Origin: Nevskiales bacterium
Lineage (GTDB): Bacteria > Pseudomonadota > Gammaproteobacteria > Nevskiales > Nevskiaceae
DNA length: 64,000 nucleotides
Direction: 5' to 3'
NCBI GenBank assembly: GCA_028698335.1
Contig: JAQVDP010000003.1
Location: 226,428 to 290,427, forward strand
A program made the position numbers and the translations under genes. Positions 53,998 through 62,757 of the stretch are shown here, one piece after another. The notes under the pieces are model-generated. The model was not told the DNA's origin and did no database searches. It was given only the letters and a program-made list of their open reading frames with translations. Every line of letters starts with the position of its first letter. The first letter of the stretch is position 1.

Positions 53998-55154
53998 GCG
54001 CCGGCCTCCCTGGCGACGCGATCCAGGTAGTTGCGCAGCACCTTGTGGTACTGCGGGATCGGCATCAGGAAGTCGTCGTGGCCGAGATTCGATTCGATCA
54101 GCGCATAGGACACGTCGCGCCCGGCGCGGATCAGCGCCTGGACGATCTCGCGCGAGCGTTGCGGTGAGAAGCGCCAGTCGCTGGTGAATGCGACGACCAG
54201 GAAGCGCGCGCTGGCGCGGGCGAAGGCGTCGGAGAGCTTGTCGCCGAACTCGCGCGCCGGATCGAAGTAATCCAGCGCCTTGGTCATCAGCAGGTAGGTG
54301 TTGGCGTCGAAGCGGTCGACGAAGGACTGCCCCTGGTAGCGCAGATAGCTCTCGACCTCGAACTCGACGTCGAAATTGAACGAGAACTGGTTGACGCGCT
54401 GCATGCGGCCGAACTTGGCGCGCATCGCCTCGTCGGACAGGTAGGTGATGTGCCCCAGCATACGCGCGAGCTTGAGCCCGTGCTTGGGCAGCACGTCGTG
54501 GTCGTAGAAGCGGCCGCCGTGGAAGTTCGGATCGCTGAGAATCGCCTGGCGGGCGATCTCGTTGAACGCGATGTTCTGCGCCGACAGTTTCGGCGCCGAG
54601 GCGATGATCAGCGCGTGGCGCAGGCGTTCCGGCAGGTCGATCGCCCACTGCATCACCTGCATGCCGCCGAGGCTGCCGCCGATCACCGCGGCCCAGCAGT
54701 CGATCCCGAGGGCGTCCGCCAGCATCGCCTGCGAGCGGACCCAGTCGCGCACGGTCAGCAGCGGAAAGTCCGGGCCGTAGGGCTTGCCGGTCGCCGGATT
54801 GACCGTGTTGGGGCCGGTCGAACCCTTGCAGCCGCCCAGATTGTTGAGCGACACGACGTAGAAACGGCGGGTGTCGATCGGCTTGCCCGGGCCGATGCAG
54901 CTGTCCCACCACCCCGGCTTGCGATCGTGTTCGCTGTTGTAGCCGGCGGCGTGATGATCGCCGGACAGCGCGTGGCAGACCAGCACCGCGTTGCTGCGCG
55001 CGGCGTTGAGCGTGCCGTAGGTTTCGACGATCAGTTCGTGCTGCGGCAGCGAACGGCCGCAGTCGAGCGTCAGCGGACGCTCGATCCTGATCCGTCGCGG
55101 CGTGACCAGCCCGACCGAGTCGGTGTCGCGCCCGCCGTTCTCAGCCTCGCCCAC
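53994..55154 (-). CDS. metX: Homoserine O-acyltransferase MetX
   Basis: 386 residues from GTG 55154, overlapping the yggT stop (TAGTG); the longer open frame runs into yggT and is not coding. Alpha/beta hydrolase with nucleophile elbow [16 protein letters not shown], oxyanion region [13 protein letters not shown], and catalytic end [10 protein letters not shown]. It activates homoserine with acetyl- or succinyl-CoA for methionine synthesis; which acyl donor cannot be read from the sequence with confidence. Confidence 0.93.
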   Translation of the reverse strand: MGEAENGGRDTDSVGLVTPRRIRIERPLTLDCGRSLPQHELIVETYGTLNAARSNAVLVCHALSGDHHAAGYNSEHDRKPGWWDSCIGPGKPIDTRRFYVVSLNNLGGCKGSTGPNTVNPATGKPYGPDFPLLTVRDWVRSQAMLADALGIDCWAAVIGGSLGGMQVMQWAIDLPERLRHALIIASAPKLSAQNIAFNEIARQAILSDPNFHGGRFYDHDVLPKHGLKLARMLGHITYLSDEAMRAKFGRMQRVNQFSFNFDVEFEVESYLRYQGQSFVDRFDANTYLLMTKALDYFDPAREFGDKLSDAFARASARFLVVAFTSDWRFSPQRSREIVQALIRAGRDVSYALIESNLGHDDFLMPIPQYHKVLRNYLDRVAREAGA

Positions 55155-55711
55155 TAACGGAAGATCCCCGGCAGCGGCAGCAGGCGGTTGAACACCTGCA
55201 GCAGCAGGATCACCACCAGCGGCGACAGGTCGAGACCGGACATCGGCGGGATGATGCGGCGCACCGGCCGCAGCAGCGGCTCGTTGATGCTCCACAGGAT
55301 GTTGCTGGCCGGGTTGTTCACGCCCGGTCCGAGCCAGGACATGATGGCCTGGACGAACAGCGAGAACGTGTACAGGTTGACCAGCAGCACCACGATCTTG
55401 AGCGCCGCGTACCAGAGCGCGGGGACCGGCGACAGGCTGATGTTGAGCAGACCGACGATGCTGTAGACGTAGATCAGCGCGAGCGCGCCGGTCACCAGCG
55501 CGGCCGGCAGGTTGATATTGCGGGTCTGCGGCAGGACGCCGCGCAGCCAGTCGCCGGGATAGCGGGTCGCTTTCCAGATCAGCTGCGAGATCGGGTTGTA
55601 GAAGTCCGCGCGCACCCACTGCAGGATGATGCGCAGCATGTACACCCACAGTGCCAGATCGAACAGCGTGGTGATCAGAAACAACAAGGCATTGGAGGCG
55701 TTAGCGCCCAT
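55154..55711 (-). CDS. yggT: YggT family membrane protein
   Basis: 185 residues, two YggT modules each with paired hydrophobic helices: [20 protein letters not shown] and [19 protein letters not shown], each followed by N-P-I/S and R-P-hydrophobic turns ([20 protein letters not shown]). Inner membrane; implicated in osmotic adaptation or division in other species. Its start overlaps the end of proC by 11 bases. Confidence 0.93.
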   Translation of the reverse strand: MGANASNALLFLITTLFDLALWVYMLRIILQWVRADFYNPISQLIWKATRYPGDWLRGVLPQTRNINLPAALVTGALALIYVYSIVGLLNISLSPVPALWYAALKIVVLLVNLYTFSLFVQAIMSWLGPGVNNPASNILWSINEPLLRPVRRIIPPMSGLDLSPLVVILLLQVFNRLLPLPGIFR

Positions 55712-56525
55712 CGGATTCCCCGCTCAGCTGCTGGCCCAACTCGGCGCCGCGCCGTGCGGCGGCTTCGAGTGCCTGATTGAAGATGGTGCGGATACCGCCG
55801 TTTTCAAGGCTTTGCACCGCGGCCTCGGTAGTGCCGCCCTTGGAGGTCACGCGCGCGCGCAGCTCGGCGACGTCGGTGTCGGTCTCGGCCATGCGCGCGG
55901 CGCCGATCAGGGTCTGGCGCGCCAGACGCGCGGCGGTTTCGGCCGACAGGCCGAGGCGGACGCCGGCTTCCCGCATGACCTCGGTGACGAGGAAGAAGTA
56001 CGCGGGGCCGGAGCCGGAGACCGCGGTGACGGCCTCGATCTGCGCTTCGCTGTCGAGCCACACGGTCTGGCCGGCGGCGCCGAGGACGGCGTCGGCCAGC
56101 GCGCGGGCGGTCGCGGGCGTCGCCGCGTCGGTATAGAGCCCGGTGATACCGGCACCGAGCAGCGCCGGCGTGTTCGGCATGCAGCGGATGTGGTGCAGGT
56201 CGTGGCCGAGCCAGGCCTGGAGGCTGGCGATGCGGATGCCGGCGGCGATCGAGATCACGGTCGTGCCGGGCGCGACGCGCAGATTCGCGCAGGCCTCGCG
56301 CATCTGCTGCGGCTTGACCGCGAGCACCAGCGCGGTGGCGCCGTCGACGGCCGCCGCGGCATCGGCGTAGACCGCCACGCCATAGTCGCTTGCGAGCTGT
56401 TCGCGGCGGGGCTCGCTGAGTTCGACGACGCGGATGGCCGAGGCGGGGCGCCCCGCCTGGATCCAGCCGCCGATCAGACTCGCCGCCATGTTGCCGCCGC
56501 CGATGAAGGCGATCACCTGAGACAT
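55701..56525 (-). CDS. proC: Pyrroline-5-carboxylate reductase
   Basis: 274 residues. NAD(P)-binding IAFIGGGNMAASLIGGW and the P5CR signature in the C-terminal third (ARVTSKGGTTEAAVQSLENG). Last step of proline synthesis. First gene of the proC-yggT-metX-metW-DUF4426 run. Confidence 0.96.
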   Translation of the reverse strand: MSQVIAFIGGGNMAASLIGGWIQAGRPASAIRVVELSEPRREQLASDYGVAVYADAAAAVDGATALVLAVKPQQMREACANLRVAPGTTVISIAAGIRIASLQAWLGHDLHHIRCMPNTPALLGAGITGLYTDAATPATARALADAVLGAAGQTVWLDSEAQIEAVTAVSGSGPAYFFLVTEVMREAGVRLGLSAETAARLARQTLIGAARMAETDTDVAELRARVTSKGGTTEAAVQSLENGGIRTIFNQALEAAARRGAELGQQLSGESDGR

Positions 56526-56562
56526 CGTGAGGGATTTTCCGGGACTGAGGGAAAGTGCGCGG

Positions 56563-56568
56563 TATGAT
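56563..56568 (+). promoter_or_regulatory. Likely ilvA -10 element
   Basis: TATGAT, one base off the consensus, in G+C-rich sequence 79 bases before the chosen ilvA start. If used, it rules out the upstream alternative starts. Confidence 0.4.
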
Positions 56569-56646
56569 ATGGCATCACGCCCGACTCAACACCCGCCACC
56601 CTTGAATCCGCCCAGCAGGGCCCGCTCGGCCCAGAATCTCGCTCGC

Positions 56647-58164
56647 ATGCTCGAGCAGTACCGCAGTCGCATCGAGGCCGCACAGGTCTATGACGTCGCG
56701 CGCGTCACCCAGGCCGAGGACGCGCCGAAGCTGTCGCAGCGGCTCGGCAACCGGATCGTGCTCAAGCGCGAGGACACGCAGTCGGTGCATTCGTTCAAGC
56801 TGCGCGGCGCCTACAACTGCATCGCCCAGCTCGATCCTGCGGTCCGCGCCCGCGGCGTGATCACCGCGTCGGCCGGCAATCACGCGCAGGGGGTGGCGCT
56901 GGCGGCGCAGCGGCTTGGCCTGACCGCGTGGATCGTGATGCCGCGGACCACGCCGACGGTCAAGGTCGAGTCGGTACGGGCGCTCGGTGGCAAGGCGATC
57001 CTGCACGGCGACGCCTACGACGATGCCCGCGAACATGCCTATGCGCTCGCCGAAGACAAGGGCATGGCGATGATTCATCCCTACGACGATCCGGACGTGA
57101 TCGCCGGGCAGGGCACCATCGCGCGCGAGCTGCTCGAGCAATGCGGCCATCTCGACGCCGTGTTCGTCCCGGTCGGCGGCGGCGGTCTGCTCGCCGGCGT
57201 GGCGGCATGGATCAAGGCGGTGCGGCCGACGACGCAGGTGATCGCGGTCGAGCCGGACGACTCCAACTGTTTCGAGGCGGCGATGCGCGCCGGCCGGCGC
57301 GTGACCCTGCCGCAGGTCGGTCTGTTCGCCGACGGCGTCGCGGTCAAGCAGATCGGCGAGGAGAATTTCCGCGTCGCGCGTCATCTGGTCGACGCCTGCG
57401 TGCTGGTCAGCGTCGACGAGATCTGCGCGGCGACACGCGACATCTTCTACGAGAACCGCGCGCTGCCGGAGCCGGCCGGGGCCATCGCGGTCGCCGGTCT
57501 GAAGCGCTGGGTCGCCGAGCACGGCGCCAGCGGGCAGACCCTGGCGGCGATCATCTCCGGCGCCAATCTCAACTTCGACCGCCTGCGCCACATCGCGGAG
57601 CGGGCCGAACTCGGCGACGACGCCGAGGCGCTGTTCGCGGTCACGATCCCGGAGCGCCCCGGTGCGTTCAAGCGCTTCCTGCGGCAGATCGGCCGGCGTC
57701 AGGTCACCGAGTTCAACTACCGCTACTCGTCGGCGGACGAGGCGCATGTGTTCGTCGGCGTGAAGATCACGGACGGCCCCGAACAGCGGCTCGCGCTGGT
57801 CGAGAGCCTGCGCGCCCACGGCTATCCGGTGGTCGACATGACCGGCAACGAGATGGCCAAGGAGCATGTGCGCTTCATGGTCGGCGGGCGCTGTCCGGGG
57901 CTGGCCGACGAGCGCCTGTTCCGCTTCGAGTTTCCGGAACGCCCCGGCGCGGCGCTGGATTTCCTCAGTGCGGTCGGTTCGCGCTGGAACATCTCGATGT
58001 TCCACTACCGCAACCACGGCGCCGCCTATGGCCGCGTGCTCTGCGGCCTGCAGGTGCCGAAGCAGGACTGGGCCGACTGCCGCAAGTCGCTCGACGCGCT
58101 GGGCTACGCGTACGTCGAGGAGAGCGCGAACCCGGCCTACGATCTGTTCCTTGGAACGCGCTGA
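56647..58164 (+). CDS. ilvA: Biosynthetic threonine ammonia-lyase
   Basis: 505 residues from ATG 56647 (MLEQYRSRIEAAQVYDVA), chosen because family members begin this way and a -10 element lies between it and the other in-frame starts (GTG 56527, ATG 56569). The PLP lysine is in HSFKLRGAYN, the PLP phosphate loop is VGGGGLLAGVAAWIKA. Two C-terminal ACT-like domains (FAVTIPERPGAFKRFLRQIG and RFEFPERPGAALDFLSAVG) give isoleucine/valine feedback control. Converts threonine to 2-oxobutanoate for isoleucine. A thioesterase gene follows after four bases. Confidence 0.95.
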   Translation: MLEQYRSRIEAAQVYDVARVTQAEDAPKLSQRLGNRIVLKREDTQSVHSFKLRGAYNCIAQLDPAVRARGVITASAGNHAQGVALAAQRLGLTAWIVMPRTTPTVKVESVRALGGKAILHGDAYDDAREHAYALAEDKGMAMIHPYDDPDVIAGQGTIARELLEQCGHLDAVFVPVGGGGLLAGVAAWIKAVRPTTQVIAVEPDDSNCFEAAMRAGRRVTLPQVGLFADGVAVKQIGEENFRVARHLVDACVLVSVDEICAATRDIFYENRALPEPAGAIAVAGLKRWVAEHGASGQTLAAIISGANLNFDRLRHIAERAELGDDAEALFAVTIPERPGAFKRFLRQIGRRQVTEFNYRYSSADEAHVFVGVKITDGPEQRLALVESLRAHGYPVVDMTGNEMAKEHVRFMVGGRCPGLADERLFRFEFPERPGAALDFLSAVGSRWNISMFHYRNHGAAYGRVLCGLQVPKQDWADCRKSLDALGYAYVEESANPAYDLFLGTR

Positions 58165-58168
58165 GACG

Positions 58169-58630
58169 ATGGCCACCGCCGAGCCCGACTATCCGGAGGC
58201 GGATGCCGCGACCCGCGAGCGGATCCGCGACAGCTTCGCCCGTCAGGGACTGATGGCACATCTCGGCGCGGAGTTGCTCGAGGTGCGCCGCGGGCGGGTG
58301 CGCATCGGCCTGCCGTTCGCGCCGTCGCTGACGCAGCAACACGGCTTCTTCCACGCGGGCGGCACCAGCGCGATCGCCGATTCGGCCGGCGGCTATGCCG
58401 GACTGTCGGTGTTTCCGGCCGACAGCTCGGTGCTCACCGTCGAATTCAAGATCAACCTGCTGGCGCCGGCGCGCGGCGAATGCCTCGAGGCCGTCGGCAA
58501 GGTGCTCAAGGCCGGGCGCACGCTGACGATCTGCCAGCTCGAGGTGTTCGCCTTCGACGGCGGCGTCGCGACGCTGGTGGCGGCCGGTCAGCAGACCCTG
58601 ATCTGCCTGCAGGGGCGCCCGGACCGCTGA
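58169..58630 (+). CDS. PaaI-type hotdog thioesterase
   Basis: 153 residues. QQHGFFHAGGTSAIADSAGGYAG is the hotdog active-site helix, followed by LTVEFKINLLAPARGECLEA. A second PaaI-like thioesterase in this window, distinct in sequence from that at 20284. Probable acyl-CoA thioesterase; substrate unknown. Starts four bases after ilvA, so co-transcribed. Confidence 0.87.
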   Translation: MATAEPDYPEADAATRERIRDSFARQGLMAHLGAELLEVRRGRVRIGLPFAPSLTQQHGFFHAGGTSAIADSAGGYAGLSVFPADSSVLTVEFKINLLAPARGECLEAVGKVLKAGRTLTICQLEVFAFDGGVATLVAAGQQTLICLQGRPDR

Positions 58631-58645
58631 GGGTGCCGGGGGCGC

Positions 58646-59113
58646 TCAGGCGTCCGCGATTCCGAGGATGTAGTCCCAGTGTTCGGGGCGCACCGGAATG
58701 ACCGAGAGGCGGTTGCCGGTCGCCAGCAGCTTGAACCCGGCCAGGGCCTGTTCGTGCTCCCGCAGTTCGCTCAGCGGGATCGGCCGTTCCAGCTTGCGCT
58801 GGAACTCGACGTCCACCTGCAGCCAGCGCGGTTCCTCCGGCCTGGACTTCGGGTCGTAGTGGTCCGACTTCGGATCGAACTGGGTCGGGTCGGGATAGGC
58901 GTTGGACGCGATCTTCATGATGCCGACGATCGCCGGCACTGCGCAGCTGGAGTGGTAGAAGAACGCCAGGTCGCCTTGCTTCATCTGGTCGCGGAACATG
59001 TTGCGGACCTGATAGTTGCGGACGCCGTCCCAGCCTTCGCGCCGCCTGGGGCGCGCGGCCAGATCGTCGATCGAGAAACAATCCGGCTCCGACTTCATCA
59101 GCCAGTACGCCAT
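58646..59113 (-). CDS. EVE-domain protein
   Basis: 155 residues from ATG 59113: MAYWLMKSEPDCFSIDDLAA, then WDGVRNYQVRNMFRDQMKQG and LAFFYHSSC, the EVE/PUA-like fold of human THYN1. EVE domains bind modified bases in DNA or RNA. Overlaps the end of the cyclo-ligase gene by 16 bases; gammaproteobacteria often have this gene beside it. Confidence 0.92.
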   Translation of the reverse strand: MAYWLMKSEPDCFSIDDLAARPRRREGWDGVRNYQVRNMFRDQMKQGDLAFFYHSSCAVPAIVGIMKIASNAYPDPTQFDPKSDHYDPKSRPEEPRWLQVDVEFQRKLERPIPLSELREHEQALAGFKLLATGNRLSVIPVRPEHWDYILGIADA

Positions 59114-59697
59114 CGCAAGACTCCTTTTTCGGTGACCGCGCCATGCAGGCGTTGATCCCAGGGATCGTGCGGCACGGCGTCGACTTGTTGGAACGAATAG
59201 GCCCAGCCCAGGCACAGCGGGCGGTGCGACATGCGGTGCGCCAGCGCGCGGTCGTAGTAGCCGCCGCCGGTGCCGAGCCGGTAGCCGCGCGCATCGAAGC
59301 CGACCAGCGGGATCAGCAGCAGGTCCAGGCTCCGCAGCGGGCGCAGCGGGTGGCGGTGCGCCGGCTCGCGGATGCCGTACAGATTGGGGCGCAGCGGGGT
59401 ATCGCGGCGGATCTCGACGAAATGCATGCGCCGGTCGCGCCCGATGCGCGGCACGTAGGTGCGTTTGCCGTCCCGCCAGGCGCGCCGCAGCAGCGGCGCG
59501 GTCGCCAGCTCGCTGCCGTGTTCGAGGTATATCGCCACATGGCGAATCTGCCGCCACAGCCGGGTACGCGCGATCTGCGCGGCGGCGCTTTCGGCCGCAC
59601 GGCGTCGCGCGGCCGGTGACAGCGCCGCGCGCTGCTGCCGCAGTTCGCGGCGCAGCGCGCGCTTGAATTCGAAGGTGTCTCCCGCCTGTGCCGTCAT
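59098..59697 (-). CDS. ygfA: 5-formyltetrahydrofolate cyclo-ligase
   Basis: 199 residues. ATP/substrate motif DLLLIPLVGFDARGYRLGTG followed by GGYYDR, conserved in the family; basic N-terminus KRALRRELRQQRAAL. Converts 5-formyl-THF to 5,10-methenyl-THF. Lies just downstream of 6S RNA, the classical ssrS-ygfA pair; the 3' end of 6S covers the start codon here. Confidence 0.94.
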   Translation of the reverse strand: MTAQAGDTFEFKRALRRELRQQRAALSPAARRRAAESAAAQIARTRLWRQIRHVAIYLEHGSELATAPLLRRAWRDGKRTYVPRIGRDRRMHFVEIRRDTPLRPNLYGIREPAHRHPLRPLRSLDLLLIPLVGFDARGYRLGTGGGYYDRALAHRMSHRPLCLGWAYSFQQVDAVPHDPWDQRLHGAVTEKGVLRWRTG

Positions 59698-59858
59698 CGG
59701 TCATCGACCTTGAGACTGAGTCTCAAGTGGGTGCTTCACCGTGCCATCGGGCTTCCCACTGCGAGGTGGGCGTGCACGCCCGGCGCGGTTACGACTCCCG
59801 GGGAATGCAATTAGGCTCAAGGGGTTCCCGACCGACCCTCGTACACCGCAGGAGACAC
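59675..59858 (-). ncRNA. ssrS: 6S RNA
   Basis: About 184 nt, bounded by a terminal stem GTGTCTCC (59858-59851) with GGAGACAC (59682-59675). Internal features fit 6S RNA: CCCCTTGAGCC in the 5' strand near the central bubble, and a 3' hairpin CTTGAGACT/AGTCTCAAG (59709-59727) in the place of the E. coli CTTGAAC/GTTCAAG element. A -10-like TATCCT lies seven bases before the 5' end (59870-59865). Position between zapA and ygfA is the usual one. It binds RNA polymerase-sigma70 in stationary phase. Ends inferred from pairing. Confidence 0.85.
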
Positions 59859-59924
59859 GCTGCAAGGATACCACCTGGGGTGCCCGGGGCGCAGCCGTCG
59901 GTCGGCTCGCGAACGGCGCCGGGC

Positions 59925-60242
59925 TCACTCCAGCGACAGGGTCGAGTCGATATCCAGCGACATCTGGCGCAGGCGTTCGACCGATTCGCGGCTGGCGCTG
60001 GCGACGCCCTCGACGCCCTTGAGTTCCAGCAGTTCGCGGGCGATGTTCAACGCCGCCATCACCGCGATCTTCTCGGTGCCCAGCGCCTTGCCGCGGCGGC
60101 GGATCGTGGTCATGCGCTCGTTCAGGTAGTCGGCGGACTTGACCAGTGCCTCGTGCTCCTCGACCGGACAGAGTACCGAGTACTCCTTGCCCATGATGCG
60201 CACGGTGACGCTCAGCGGTTCCTCGTTCGAGTGCGTGCTCAC
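59925..60242 (-). CDS. zapA: Cell division protein ZapA
   Basis: 105 residues: VTVRIMGKEYSVLCPVEEHEALVKSADYLN, then the helical MTTIRRRGKALGTEKIAVMAALNIARELL typical of ZapA. It bundles FtsZ filaments at midcell. Overlaps the preceding zapB-like gene by four bases. Confidence 0.94.
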   Translation of the reverse strand: MSTHSNEEPLSVTVRIMGKEYSVLCPVEEHEALVKSADYLNERMTTIRRRGKALGTEKIAVMAALNIARELLELKGVEGVASASRESVERLRQMSLDIDSTLSLE

Positions 60243-60439
60243 GTTTCCTGCTCCGACTCCGATTCGAGCGTGCGGACACGCTCGACGATGCCTTCGATGC
60301 GGCGCCTGAGTTCGGCATTGAGGGCGAGCAGGCGATCACGTTCCTGCAATGCACGCTTCTGTTCCAGACGTGCCTGCTGGTAGGCCGCGAGCAGTCGCTG
60401 GACCCGTTCCTCGAGTTGCTGGACTTCCGAATCGATCAT
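60239..60439 (-). CDS. ZapB-like coiled-coil protein (TIGR02449 type)
   Basis: 66 residues, one uninterrupted coiled coil (VQQLEERVQRLLAAYQQARL, LNAELRRRIEGIVERVRTLE). It is found upstream of zapA in many gammaproteobacteria and is thought to act with it in division. Four-base overlap with zapA. Confidence 0.87.
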   Translation of the reverse strand: MIDSEVQQLEERVQRLLAAYQQARLEQKRALQERDRLLALNAELRRRIEGIVERVRTLESESEQET

Positions 60440-60537
60440 GGCGCAAGAAAAAGGCGACAGCCCCGAGTATAAGGCTGCCGCCGCTTGAAGCGTGAGTGCG
60501 CCGGCCGGAACCGGCGCCCCACGGGACTCGGAGAGGT

Positions 60538-61941
60538 TTACTGCAGCAGCAGGAACAGTCCGCCCTGGCCGCGCCGCACGTGCAGCAGCAGCTGGCCGTC
60601 CTTGCTCGCGAGCTTGCTGAAGGTGGACATCGAATCGATCGGCTTGCGGTTGACCGAGACGATGATGTCGCCCGGCCTCAGCCCCGAGCGCGCCGCCGGC
60701 GAGCCGCGAACCACATCCTGCACGATGATGCCCTGGTCGACGCCGGCGTTGCGGGCGCCGTCGTCGAGCGGCGCGAAGCTGGCGCCGGCCAGGCTCGGAT
60801 GCAGGTTGTCGCCGCTGGCGACGGTGTCCTCGTCCTTGCCGACCTTGACCTTGAGCGTCTTGCGCTTGCCGTCACGCAGGACCTTGAGCTCGACGGTGTC
60901 GCCGACGCGCAGCAGGCCGACGATGTTGCGCAGTTCGAGGAAGTTGTCGATCGACTTGCCGTTGGCCTCGATGATGATGTCCTCGGATTTGACGCCCGCC
61001 TTCTCGGCCGGCGAATCCGGCATCACGCGCGTGACCACCGCGCCGCGGCCGTCCTTGAGACCGAAGGCCTTGGCCAGGTCCGGCGTCAGGTTCTGTCCGG
61101 TGATGCCGATGCGGCCGCGTTCGACCGAGCCGTGTTCGATCAGCTGCTCCATGATGCCGCGGGCCATGTCGACCGGGATCGCGAAGCCGATGCCGATGTT
61201 GCCGCCGGAACGCGAGAAGATCATCGACGGGATGCCGACCAGTTCGCCGCGCAGGTTGACCAGCGCGCCGCCCGAGTTGCCCGGGTTGATCGATGCATCG
61301 GTCTGGATGAAGTCACCCAGGCCGTCGCCGACGCCGGTGCGGCCGAGCGCGCTGACGATGCCGCTGGTGACGGTCTGGCGCAGGTTGAACGGTGAGCCGA
61401 TCGCGACGACGAAGTCACCGACCTCGAGCCCGGACGACTTGCCCATCGGCACCGCGACCAGGTTGTCGGCCTCGAACTGCAGCACCGCAAGGTCGGTCTC
61501 CGGATCGTGGCCGATCAGTTTGGCGTCGAACTCGCGGTCGTCGTTGAGGCGGATCTTGATCTGCTTGGCCTGATCGACGACATGATTGTTGGTCAGGACG
61601 TAGCCTTTCTTGGCGTCGACGATGACACCGGAGCCGATCGACTGGAATTCGCGCTCCTGCGGCTGGTCCGGAACGCCGAAGAAGCGGCGGAAGAACGGGT
61701 CGTTCATCATCGGGCCGTAGGGGTTTTCGACCTCGACCGCGCCGGTGACCGAGATGTTGACGACGCCGGGCATGACCTGTTTGAGCATCGGCGACAGCGA
61801 CGGCACCGGCAGTTGCGGCGTCGTGACCGGAATGTCGGCGCGGACCGGTGTCGGCGCGGCGGACATGATCAGTGCGGCGGCGACCACCGACACGGACACG
61901 GCCAGGGGGGCGAAGATCTTCACGGCTAGTTCTTTGGGCAT
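60538..61941 (-). CDS. Periplasmic serine endoprotease, Do/DegP-DegQ family
   Basis: 467 residues with a signal (LAVSVSVVAAALIMSAAPTPVRA). Trypsin-like triad: His in VLTNNHVVDQA, Asp in DPETDLAVLQ, Ser in GNSGGALVNLRGE. Two PDZ domains follow (GRIGITGQNLTPDLAKAFGL and ASFAPLDDGARNAGVDQGII). Degrades misfolded envelope proteins; closer in layout to DegQ/MucD than to E. coli DegP because the Q-linker loop is short. Stands alone. Confidence 0.95.
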   Translation of the reverse strand: MPKELAVKIFAPLAVSVSVVAAALIMSAAPTPVRADIPVTTPQLPVPSLSPMLKQVMPGVVNISVTGAVEVENPYGPMMNDPFFRRFFGVPDQPQEREFQSIGSGVIVDAKKGYVLTNNHVVDQAKQIKIRLNDDREFDAKLIGHDPETDLAVLQFEADNLVAVPMGKSSGLEVGDFVVAIGSPFNLRQTVTSGIVSALGRTGVGDGLGDFIQTDASINPGNSGGALVNLRGELVGIPSMIFSRSGGNIGIGFAIPVDMARGIMEQLIEHGSVERGRIGITGQNLTPDLAKAFGLKDGRGAVVTRVMPDSPAEKAGVKSEDIIIEANGKSIDNFLELRNIVGLLRVGDTVELKVLRDGKRKTLKVKVGKDEDTVASGDNLHPSLAGASFAPLDDGARNAGVDQGIIVQDVVRGSPAARSGLRPGDIIVSVNRKPIDSMSTFSKLASKDGQLLLHVRRGQGGLFLLLQ

Positions 61942-62050
61942 CGTGTTGTGTTCTCTGTATGTGCTGAGATCAGGGCAGCGCGTCTATGACCGCAATCCCG
62001 CGGCCGAGTTTCCGGAAGGGGTGCCCGGCCGCGCGTGGCTTGCTGCCGGC

Positions 62051-62683
62051 TTAACGCAGGCCAATGGCGGGGTTGAGGCTGTAGCGGCCGCTCAGGCGCG
62101 CCCGCGCGAGCACGTGCCCCTCGAGTGCCGCGCGCAGGTCGGCGAGCGTGAACGCGCCGTCGACCGGACAGCGTTCGAGATCGGTGGCGAGGATCTCGAA
62201 GGTGTAGCGGTGCACGCGCGCATCGTTCCAGGGCGGGCAGGGGCCGTCATAGCCCAGATAGGTGCCTTCCATGTCGGCGTCGCCCTTGAACCAGCCGGTG
62301 TAGTCGTTGACGCCCTGGCGCGAGCCCTCCGGGCCGGCCGGTGCGGTCTTGCCGCGCGCGGTCACGCCCTGCGAGCAGGCCCCTTCGGCGATTTCGGTGA
62401 CGTCGGCCGGGATGTCGACCATCAGCCAGTGCACGAATTCGGCGCGCGGCAGCGACGCCGGCACGCTGCGGCCTTCCTGGTTGACGTCGTCCGGTTTGGT
62501 CGGGGCGTCGCCGTCGATGCAGGTCAGCACGAAGCTGCGGGTGCCGGCGGGGGCGCCGGCCCAGGCCAGATGAGGGTTGCGGTTGTCGGCCAGGCTGACG
62601 TGGCTGACCGGGTTCTTGACCGCGAACGCGCAGCGTCCGGGAATGCGGGCGTTGTCCGCGAGGGTGCGACTGCTGAGCCTCAT
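62051..62683 (-). CDS. YbhB/YbcL (PEBP-like) family protein
   Basis: 210 residues from ATG 62683 (AAGGAGAAAC upstream). PEBP fold motifs: NRNPHLAWAGAPAGTRSFVL, VHWLMVDIPADVTEIAEGA and DYTGWFKGDADMEGTYLGYDGPCPPWNDARVHRY (Pro-rich ligand pocket). Cytoplasmic, no signal. Role unknown; homologous to phosphatidylethanolamine-binding proteins. Confidence 0.9.
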   Translation of the reverse strand: MRLSSRTLADNARIPGRCAFAVKNPVSHVSLADNRNPHLAWAGAPAGTRSFVLTCIDGDAPTKPDDVNQEGRSVPASLPRAEFVHWLMVDIPADVTEIAEGACSQGVTARGKTAPAGPEGSRQGVNDYTGWFKGDADMEGTYLGYDGPCPPWNDARVHRYTFEILATDLERCPVDGAFTLADLRAALEGHVLARARLSGRYSLNPAIGLR

Positions 62684-62757
62684 CTTGTTTCTCCTTGGTT
62701 TCGATCTGTTTGCCGAATGCTTGATTGTCCGGAGGGCAGGGCCGGTTCGCGGGCAGC

